Below are positions 48,944-55,632 of a DNA stretch of 64,000 nt, piece after piece; positions within the stretch are counted from its first letter, which is position 1, and every line of letters begins with the position of its first letter. The stretch is from Prevotella sp. GTDB lineage: Bacteria; Bacteroidota; Bacteroidia; Bacteroidales; Bacteroidaceae. Where the stretch lies: contig JAEEVA010000004.1 of the NCBI GenBank assembly GCA_016286995.1, positions 47,910 to 111,909 on the forward strand, read 5' to 3'. The notes beneath the pieces were generated by a model. It had not been told where the DNA came from. It searched no databases and saw only the letters and a program-made list of their open reading frames with translations. The position numbers and the translations under genes are program-made.

Positions 48944-51328
48944 ATGAAGAAACTATTGACAATAGGATTAAGTATCCTGCTAACAACTGGAACAATGAGT
49001 GCACAAACTAAACTAAGAGCCGACAATATCGATGAGGTACTGAAGGCCATGACTCTGGAAGAGAAAGCCAAACTGCTGGTTGGCGGTGCTAACAAATTTT
49101 TCAGCTCAACAGCTGTGGTGGGCGGAGAGGCTGACCTAGTAGCTGGTGCTGCCGGAACTTCGCCAGAGATTCCCCGTCTGGGCATTCCTGCCACTGTACT
49201 GACCGACGGTCCTGCCGGTGTCCGCATCGACCCCACCCGTGAGGGCGACAGCAAGACCTATTATGCTACTGCATTCCCCATCGGCTCGTGTCTGGCATCA
49301 ACATGGAATACGGAACTGGTCGGCAAGGTGGGTGAGGCCATCGGCAACGAGACCAAGGAATACCGCTGTGACGTCATCCTCGGACCTGGCATGAACCTGC
49401 ACCGCAATCCGCTGTGCGGACGTAACTTCGAATACTACTCTGAGGATCCGCTCGTAACGGGAAAGATTGCCGCAGCCTACATCAATGGCGTACAGAGTCA
49501 GGGAGCTGGTGTGTCGGCCAAGCACTTTGCCGTCAACTCGCAGGAGACCGACCGCACCAGCGTTGACGAACGCGTCAGCCAGCGTGCTGCCCGCGAACTC
49601 TACCTGCGCGGCTTCGAGATTGCCGTCCGCGAGAGTAATCCCTGGACCGTCATGGCATCGTATAATAAGGTGAACGGACAGTTCTCGATGGGCAACCACG
49701 ACCTGCTGACCAAGATTCTGCGCGACGACTGGGGTTTCAAGGGTATCGTGATGACCGACTGGATTGGCATCCGCGAGGGACTGCCTACCATTACTGAGGT
49801 ACAGGCCGGCAACGACCTCATGGAACCAGGACAGCCTGCACAGGTACAGGAAATCATCGACGGCGTCAAGAATGGCAAGCTCGACATCAAGGATGTTGAC
49901 CGCAACGTGCGCCGCATGCTGGAATATATCGTCAAGACGCCCAGCTTCAAGCAGTATCCTGCCAGCAACAACCCCGACTTCAAGGCTCATGCCGCCATCA
50001 CGCGCCAGAGTGCTACCGAGGGTATCGTGCTGCTGAAGAACAATGGATGTCTTCCTTTCCGTACTGAGGGAAATCAAAATTCTCAATTCTCAACTATCAA
50101 TTCTCAATTAATAAAGACCGTTGCCCTTTTCGGTGAAAACAGCTACGACTTCCTCAGCGGTGGTACGGGTTCAGGCTGTGTCCATCCTCCCTACGTCGTC
50201 GACATGCTTCAGGGTCTTGAGAATGCCGGCATCAAGTCATCGGCAACTCTCACCGACATCTACCGCAAGTACATCGAGTATGCCAAGGTGAAGTTCCAGG
50301 CTGAGCGCCATCCCGCCAAGTGGTTCCAGACAGAGGCCATGGGTCAGCAGAAATATCCAGAGATTGGTCTGTCACCCATCGCCATCAACAAGGAAGTGCA
50401 GACTGCCGATGCTGCCATCATCACCATTGGCCGTCAGGCTGGTGAGGGCATCGACCGCGACATCGAAACCGAGTTCAACCTCATCCCTGAGGAGCAGGCT
50501 CTCATCAAGGATGTCTGCAACGCTTTCCATACAGCAGGCAAGCCGGTTGTCGTTATCATCAACAGTGGTTCTGTCATCGAGACCGCATCGTGGAGCGGCT
50601 ATCCTGACGCCATCCTCTGCGCTTGGCAGCCTGGTATGGAAGGCGGCAACAGCATTGCCGACCTGCTGACGGGTAAGGTGAATCCTTCAGGCAAGCTCAC
50701 CATGACGTGGCCCATCGCTGCCACTGATCATGCCTCTACAAAGGACTATCCTGGAACGACGGACTTCTATACCTATCAGGTCATGAAGAGTTACACGGGT
50801 CAGGTAGCTGGCTACGACTATACTAACCACGACGAGGATATCTACGTCGGCTATCGTTACTTCGATACCTTCCAGAAGCCTGTCGCCTACCCCTTCGGCT
50901 ATGGTCTGAGCTATACCACCTTCGAATTCTCGAAACCTGTAGTCAAGGTAAGTGGCGACAACATCACCGTCAGTGTCACCGTGAAGAATTCGGGTAGTGT
51001 CAGTGGCAAGGAGGTGGCTCAGGTCTATGTCGCTGCTCCCAAGGGACGTCTGGAAAAACCAGCCCAGGAGTTGAAGGCCTTTGCCAAGACCCGTGAGTTG
51101 CAGCCTGGTGAGAGTCAGACACTGACTATGCAGCTGGCTCGCCGTGACCTGGCATCCTTCGATGAGGCTAACAGCCAGTGGCTCACCGAGGCTGGCACAT
51201 ACACCTTCCTCATTGGTAACAGCAGCCGTGACATCAAGGTGACAGTCGCTGCCAAGGTTGCAGAATATACTGAAAAGACCAGCAAGGCATTAGCTCCTAA
51301 TCAGTCATTAACGCTGCTTAAGCAGTAA
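48944..51328 (+). CDS. secreted GH3 beta-glycosidase (BglX-type)
   Basis: Exo-beta-glucosidase or related enzyme. From ATG 48944: signal peptide (1-20), GH3 N-terminal barrel with LTDGPAGVRID, GPGMNLHRNPLCGRNFEYYSEDP, KHFAVNSQETDR (about 193-204) and the nucleophile Asp of VMTDWIG (D272), then the alpha/beta sandwich domain (GIVLLKNNGCLP, IITIGRQAGEGIDRD, VVIINSGSVIE), and a C-terminal fibronectin-III-like domain (about 690-770, GLSYTTFEFSKP). Residues about 378-389 (NQNSQFSTINSQL) are a repeat-encoded insertion just before the strand KTVALFGENSYD. Length fits the family. The frame is open upstream, but this ATG gives the signal peptide. Confidence 0.93.
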   Translation: MKKLLTIGLSILLTTGTMSAQTKLRADNIDEVLKAMTLEEKAKLLVGGANKFFSSTAVVGGEADLVAGAAGTSPEIPRLGIPATVLTDGPAGVRIDPTREGDSKTYYATAFPIGSCLASTWNTELVGKVGEAIGNETKEYRCDVILGPGMNLHRNPLCGRNFEYYSEDPLVTGKIAAAYINGVQSQGAGVSAKHFAVNSQETDRTSVDERVSQRAARELYLRGFEIAVRESNPWTVMASYNKVNGQFSMGNHDLLTKILRDDWGFKGIVMTDWIGIREGLPTITEVQAGNDLMEPGQPAQVQEIIDGVKNGKLDIKDVDRNVRRMLEYIVKTPSFKQYPASNNPDFKAHAAITRQSATEGIVLLKNNGCLPFRTEGNQNSQFSTINSQLIKTVALFGENSYDFLSGGTGSGCVHPPYVVDMLQGLENAGIKSSATLTDIYRKYIEYAKVKFQAERHPAKWFQTEAMGQQKYPEIGLSPIAINKEVQTADAAIITIGRQAGEGIDRDIETEFNLIPEEQALIKDVCNAFHTAGKPVVVIINSGSVIETASWSGYPDAILCAWQPGMEGGNSIADLLTGKVNPSGKLTMTWPIAATDHASTKDYPGTTDFYTYQVMKSYTGQVAGYDYTNHDEDIYVGYRYFDTFQKPVAYPFGYGLSYTTFEFSKPVVKVSGDNITVSVTVKNSGSVSGKEVAQVYVAAPKGRLEKPAQELKAFAKTRELQPGESQTLTMQLARRDLASFDEANSQWLTEAGTYTFLIGNSSRDIKVTVAAKVAEYTEKTSKALAPNQSLTLLKQ
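50075..50109. repeat. heptanucleotide tract inside the GH3 gene
   Basis: Five in-register units: CAAAATT, CTCAATT, CTCAACT, ATCAATT, CTCAATT, translated as an Asn/Gln/Ser-rich loop of the second domain. Confidence 0.9.
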
Positions 51329-51347
51329 GAAAGACATTTCCTGCAGA

Positions 51348-51462
51348 ACAAGTGGTACGACTTTTGCAAAAGTTGTACCACTTGTCGTTATAGTCGTACA
51401 ACTATTGTGAAAGCTGTACGGCTTTCACAAAAACTGTACAAGTTGTGTGGAATGTTGTACCG
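51348..51462. repeat. array C: six GTAC-centred palindromes spaced 20-21 bp
   Basis: GTAC occurs at 51355, 51375, 51396, 51416, 51436 and 51457. The flanks are palindromic: AGT-n-GTAC-n-ACT in units 1-3, AGC-n-GTAC-n-GCT in unit 4 and AACT/AGTT in unit 5. Units 1-2 merge into a 38-bp palindrome (51348-51385) with 18 Watson-Crick pairs out of 19 and one G-T. Around unit 4, TTGTGAAAGC (51405-51414) pairs perfectly with GCTTTCACAA (51421-51430). Confidence 0.9.
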
Positions 51463-51544
51463 TCACATTAGTCCTTTTACAACAAAAACTCTAATAATTG
51501 TTGTTTTTTATGCTATTATCTATCATTTTACAAAGTATTTATTG

Positions 51545-51552
51545 TACCTTTG
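51545..51552 (+). promoter_or_regulatory. -7 box of the T9SS-cargo-like gene
   Basis: TACCTTTG matches TAnnTTTG, 36 bases before ATG 51589. No convincing -33 element. Confidence 0.5.
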
Positions 51553-51588
51553 CAGCACAAAACAATATTAAACGTAATACTTTTAATT

Positions 51589-52911
51589 ATGAAGTTATCT
51601 TTACTAAAACAAATTTTTTTATGGATGGCAGTAGCCTTGATGAGCTGCATGCAGTTGAGAGCACAGGTGAAAATCCATGGTGTACTGGAGGATAACCGTT
51701 ATGATGACGGCGAGCAGATGAAATCTGAGTATGTTGGCTGGAATGCTGAATTGGGAAAGGGTATCTTTGTTGTTGACAACGGACTGTGGACAATGACTTG
51801 GGACGGAGCGACACTGAGTACCCCTGCCAAGGAACCTGAGGTTAGTGTCGCCCAGGCAAGAACGGATAACGACTATGCACTATGGGCCAACGACTTCAAT
51901 CTGATGTCGGGTAAGTCTGGTGCAGCTTTTGTTGACGGAAAGTTGATTACTGTTCATTCACGTGACGAGCAGTCTACTCCTGACGAAGAGCTTTTTGCTG
52001 TGCGTAAGTGGGATGCCACTACTGGCAATCTGGAATCTGGCCGTAGCGACTATTACCCTAAATCTGCCACACTGGAATCTGCTGGCATGGCCTACAATCC
52101 TGTCGATGGTGAGGTTTATGGTCTGTTCTACCTGACTGGTCAGGATCTGCCCGAAGAGATTACCAGTGACCCAGACTACTTTGAGGATCAGGATGCTAAC
52201 ATGACTGACGGTGATGCCGGCTATGCCATCTGCCGTATAGACCTGACCACCATGAAGGTGTATCCCATCACACATGGTCTTTACTACTACAACTTCATCA
52301 CCTTTGCCATCAATAGCGAAGGACGTGCCTTTGCACTGACCAGCGGTGGCAGTGCTGCACCTGAGGATGAGGATGGCAAAGTAAGAGATATCGACGGCAA
52401 TCTGACGGGTGCCCAACTATGTGAGTTCGACCTGACCACAGGTCTGATGAAGGCTGATGCCTATGGCCATGGAACGGGCTACTGTTCACAGTACCGTCGA
52501 CAGGCTGCCTGCTTTGCAGCCAGTGAGCCTAATAAGATGTACTGGATTGGCTACTATAACAGCGGTAAGGGCTACAACGAGTATGGTTCGTGGGGTAACC
52601 TACCTGACAAGGAATGGCGCACTAATCACAAGTACGACACCTGTCTCTACGAGGTGGACATCACGACCGGCGAGGCTACCCGTCTGGCATTGGTTACGAA
52701 CCGCTGTCGCTTCTCAGCCCTGTGGATTGACGGCGACGACATCAGCATTGGCAGCGACTACTGGTCAAAGGATCATACAGCCACGGGCATTGATTCAGTT
52801 CATAATTTACAGTCTACAGTTCATAGTTACTATAACTTGAATGGTCAACGTGTAACCCAACCGACCAAGGGGATATACATCAGTAATGGCAAAAAGGTTA
52901 TCGTTAAGTAA
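51589..52911 (+). CDS. secreted beta-propeller-like protein with a C-terminal tail of T9SS sorting type
   Basis: A 440-residue protein with a signal peptide (1-26, ending LRAQ). The body is built of repeated short beta blades (GIFVVDNGLWTMTWDGATL, VYPITHGLYYYNFITFAIN, CLYEVDITTGEATRLAL), suggesting a beta-propeller. The last about 25 residues, YYNLNGQRVTQPTKGIYISN then GKKVIVK, have the pattern (YNLxGQxV...GIYIxNGKKxIxK) found at the C-termini of many secreted Prevotella proteins and used as a T9SS sorting signal. Residues about 403-416, joining body and tail, come from a heptanucleotide tract. If the tail works, this is a cargo of the T9SS encoded at 14721-20804. Biochemical role unknown. 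Confidence 0.72.
   Translation: MKLSLLKQIFLWMAVALMSCMQLRAQVKIHGVLEDNRYDDGEQMKSEYVGWNAELGKGIFVVDNGLWTMTWDGATLSTPAKEPEVSVAQARTDNDYALWANDFNLMSGKSGAAFVDGKLITVHSRDEQSTPDEELFAVRKWDATTGNLESGRSDYYPKSATLESAGMAYNPVDGEVYGLFYLTGQDLPEEITSDPDYFEDQDANMTDGDAGYAICRIDLTTMKVYPITHGLYYYNFITFAINSEGRAFALTSGGSAAPEDEDGKVRDIDGNLTGAQLCEFDLTTGLMKADAYGHGTGYCSQYRRQAACFAASEPNKMYWIGYYNSGKGYNEYGSWGNLPDKEWRTNHKYDTCLYEVDITTGEATRLALVTNRCRFSALWIDGDDISIGSDYWSKDHTATGIDSVHNLQSTVHSYYNLNGQRVTQPTKGIYISNGKKVIVK
52796..52837. repeat. heptanucleotide tract encoding the linker before the sorting tail
   Basis: Six in-register units (CAGTTCA, TAATTTA, CAGTCTA, CAGTTCA, TAGTTAC, TATAACT) encode about 14 residues just ahead of the C-terminal tail. 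Confidence 0.7.
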
Positions 52912-52913
52912 AA

Positions 52914-52943
52914 AGAAAAAGCATCGCCGTTTGACGATGCTTT
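52914..52943. terminator. bidirectional terminator
   Basis: AAAAAGCATCG and CGATGCTTTTT arms (8-nt loop) with A- and T-runs at both sides lie between the plus-strand cargo gene and the minus-strand GH43 gene, ending both. Confidence 0.85.
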
Positions 52944-52959
52944 TTCTTTTTTTCTTCGC

Positions 52960-53991
52960 TTATTCATTAATGACTTTTTGGATGGTGCCGTCCTCATTGT
53001 AGAACAGGCGCTGCACTTTCAGGGAACGCAGATGGGTGATGTCATTGCTGGGCACACAGTCATGATAGCACAAATACCACTGACCCTTGAATTCCACGAT
53101 GCTGTGGTGAGTGGTCCAACCTACGACGGGATCCAGAATAACACCCTGATAGGTGAACGGTCCATAGGGATTGTCACCGATAGCATAGCACAGGAAGTGG
53201 CTGTCACCAGTAGAATATGAGAAGTAGTATTTGCCATTGTATTTGTGCATCCAGCTGGCCTCGAAGAAACGGTGGGGGTCACCAGCCTTCAGGGGCCGAC
53301 CGTCCTTGTCAAGAATGACTACTGGACGCGGAGCCTCTGCAAACTGCAGGACGTCATCACTCAGACGTACCACATTGCTGGGGATAGCAGGATCATCAGC
53401 CTTGGCAAACAGCTCGCCTTGATGGTCAGGAGCAGCACCGAGATCGATGAGACCGTTGTCGTCGCCATACTTGCCGAAAACGGGTGCCTTGCCATTAGGC
53501 AGTGGACGCCACCACTGCAGCTGACCGCCCCAGAGACCACCGAAGTAGACATAAACCTGTCCGTCGTCGTCCTTGAACACACAGGGGTCAATAGAGAACG
53601 AACCGCGGATAGGCTGGGGCTGAGGGATAAACGGTCCTTCGGGCTTGTCGGCAACGGCCACACCAAGGCGGAACACGCCATCATAGGCCTTAGCCGAGAA
53701 GATGAGGAAATACTTGCCGTCCTTCTCAACGACGTCGTTGTCCCACATCTGCTTCTCTGCCCAGGGCACATCCTTCACATCAAGGATAACACCGTGGTCT
53801 GTCACCTCACCGTTCTCAATGTCATCCCACGACAGCACGTGGTAGTCCTTCATCTGGAAATGGCCGCCGTCGTCGTCGAAGCATTCTCCGGCATCCCAGT
53901 CGTGGCTGGGATAAATATACAGACGTCCGTTAAACACATTGGCTGAGGGGTCAGCCATATAGTCACTGGGGAAAAGATACCTTGGTTTCAT
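52960..53991 (-). CDS. GH43 family glycosidase (arabinofuranosidase/xylosidase type)
   Basis: Five-bladed beta-propeller hydrolase of 343 residues acting on arabinose- or xylose-containing glycans. Catalytic residues in family positions: general base Asp in YMADPSANVF (about D14), pKa-modulating Asp in FSIDPCVF, and general acid Glu in FFEASWMHKYNGKYYFSYS. WTTHHSIVEFKGQWYLCYHD is also typical. There is no signal peptide, so it is probably cytoplasmic and works on imported oligosaccharides. It is co-directional with and 46 bases after the GPH sugar transporter gene, supporting an import-then-cleave unit. Confidence 0.9.
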   Translation of the reverse strand: MKPRYLFPSDYMADPSANVFNGRLYIYPSHDWDAGECFDDDGGHFQMKDYHVLSWDDIENGEVTDHGVILDVKDVPWAEKQMWDNDVVEKDGKYFLIFSAKAYDGVFRLGVAVADKPEGPFIPQPQPIRGSFSIDPCVFKDDDGQVYVYFGGLWGGQLQWWRPLPNGKAPVFGKYGDDNGLIDLGAAPDHQGELFAKADDPAIPSNVVRLSDDVLQFAEAPRPVVILDKDGRPLKAGDPHRFFEASWMHKYNGKYYFSYSTGDSHFLCYAIGDNPYGPFTYQGVILDPVVGWTTHHSIVEFKGQWYLCYHDCVPSNDITHLRSLKVQRLFYNEDGTIQKVINE

Positions 53992-53992
53992 A

Positions 53993-54028
53993 TTTTTACT
54001 CTTTTTACTTTTTCTTCAACTTTTCACT
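53993..54028. repeat. nonanucleotide-like tract between transporter and GH43
   Basis: Four degenerate 9-nt units (TTTTTACTC, TTTTTACTT, TTTCTTCAA, CTTTTCACT) in the gap between the two genes. Confidence 0.4.
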
Positions 54029-54037
54029 TTATCACCT

Positions 54038-55435
54038 TTATTTGTTGCGAGCTTCAATTTTCTTGTTGATATCATCGATAACCTCGTCGGTCAGCTCATA
54101 GCGTGAGATGATGAAGATTGCCAACAGCAACAGGATGGCAGGAATAACACAGACGAGCCACAAAATACCCTCCTCGGCAAAAGGAGTCTGGTCGATAACA
54201 TCACTGTTATAACCGACATAAGCCAATACAGCAGGACCGACAATGCTTCCGAAGGTCATACCGGCCTTGAAGAACAGTCCCGTTAGGGCATTGACAATAC
54301 CGGAGATACGACGACCAGTGGTGTATTCACCATACGAAATCACCTCAGGCACCAGTGCCCACATGTAACCTGTAGCGACGATGACACCCGTGCTCTTGAT
54401 GAATTGTGCCACATAAATCATCATCATACTGGGACTCTCCATCTTGGAAATGACATAGAGCATAGCCATACCAATGATGGCGGCACCGAGGAAGATATAG
54501 AACATGTTCTTCTTGCCAAAAACGCGCTTGAAGAAAGGAACAAACGGCATGAAGATGAATGCAGGAAGTGAACCCAGGGCCATGAATATCGATAGCTCCT
54601 GAGCCGAACCATGCAGGTTGCTGTTTATAAAATAAGCTCCTGCGGCATTACCAACCGACATCATGGCGAAAGCCGTGATGAAGAAGAAGGCGAGAACGCG
54701 CAAGGGGCGGTTGCGTACAAATTCCATCCATAGATCGCTGACTTTTACGTCTTCGGTGGCCTTTGCGTCCATCACCACACGCTCCTTACACTGTGAGAAA
54801 CAGAAGGCGAGCAGGCAGAAACCAATAATCGCATAAATAGTCATAGTGGTAAACCATGCTGAGGGATCCTTCGGCAGGCTGTCTGACGGTGCTCCGGCAA
54901 TCAGGGCGATGAACAACGGCAGACCGGAGTTGACGGCCAGACCACCAAGGTTTGCCATAAACATACGCACCGATGTGAGAATGGTGATTTCGTCGGTGTC
55001 GCGTGTCAGCGATGAGTTCAATGCTCCATACGGTACATTGATAAACGTATAAAGCAGCTGCATAGAAACATAAGTCACATATGCATAGATGAGCGACGGT
55101 GCAAAACCGTTATAGAAGCAGAGAATGGCAAAACCCGACAAAGGAATACCCACATACAGCAGATAAGAGCGGTATTTTCCGTATCGCGGATTGCTCTTGT
55201 CAATCAGCGTACCCACAATGGGGTCCCAAATGACGTTAGCTACATTACCCACCAGAAACATCACGGCCACTGCCGACGGGGTCAGACCATAGATATCGGT
55301 GTAGAAAAAGAGCAGGTAAGTACAGATTACCTGAAAAATCAGATTCTGCGCCAGGTCACCGGAACCGAATCCGATACGCTGCAACCAAGAGAGCTTGTAA
55401 AAGCCTTTCGTTTCTTGCAATTCGTTGTTGTTCAT
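54038..55435 (-). CDS. GPH-family sugar:cation symporter (MelB/XynB type)
   Basis: A 465-residue inner-membrane protein with 12 predicted helices. It has GPH/MFS features: LSWLQRIGFGSGDLAQNLIFQVICTYLLFFYTDIYGL at the start, VIWDPIVGTLIDKSNPRYGKYRSYLLY (the conserved D-P-x-x-G-x-x-x-D loop), and YMWALVPEVISYGEYTTGRRISGI in the second half. It imports glycosides or oligosaccharides with a cation. Together with GH43 downstream, an arabinoside or xyloside is likely. ATG 55435 was chosen over a frame extension that overlaps the promoter region. Confidence 0.9.
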   Translation of the reverse strand: MNNNELQETKGFYKLSWLQRIGFGSGDLAQNLIFQVICTYLLFFYTDIYGLTPSAVAVMFLVGNVANVIWDPIVGTLIDKSNPRYGKYRSYLLYVGIPLSGFAILCFYNGFAPSLIYAYVTYVSMQLLYTFINVPYGALNSSLTRDTDEITILTSVRMFMANLGGLAVNSGLPLFIALIAGAPSDSLPKDPSAWFTTMTIYAIIGFCLLAFCFSQCKERVVMDAKATEDVKVSDLWMEFVRNRPLRVLAFFFITAFAMMSVGNAAGAYFINSNLHGSAQELSIFMALGSLPAFIFMPFVPFFKRVFGKKNMFYIFLGAAIIGMAMLYVISKMESPSMMMIYVAQFIKSTGVIVATGYMWALVPEVISYGEYTTGRRISGIVNALTGLFFKAGMTFGSIVGPAVLAYVGYNSDVIDQTPFAEEGILWLVCVIPAILLLLAIFIISRYELTDEVIDDINKKIEARNK

Positions 55436-55477
55436 TGTTCGAATGTAAATGTTTAGGTTTAATATTCTTTTTGCCTG

Positions 55478-55485
55478 CAAAGATA
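55478..55485 (-). promoter_or_regulatory. -7 box of the transporter-GH43 operon
   Basis: TATCTTTG on the minus strand, 42 bases before the transporter ATG. The -33 element is unclear. Confidence 0.5.
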
Positions 55486-55591
55486 ACGTTTTTCAGTGAA
55501 ACCGACGTTTCCACATGTTACAAAAACTACCCTATTTGTTTCATGCTATCAGAAAAATGCGCAATTGCGCTGTAATTTTGTTTTTTTTTCT

Positions 55592-55599
55592 TACTTTTG
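55592..55599 (+). promoter_or_regulatory. -7 box of the second SASA esterase gene
   Basis: TACTTTTG matches TAnnTTTG, 33 bases before ATG 55633 and divergent from the transporter promoter. TTG at 55565 is 24 nt upstream. Confidence 0.5.
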
Positions 55600-55632
55600 C
55601 AAGAACAATACTACACGCTTTAAAACAACAGC

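Noticed and set aside
53245..53946. 233-codon plus-strand ORF
   Set aside because: Antisense to a clear GH43 gene.
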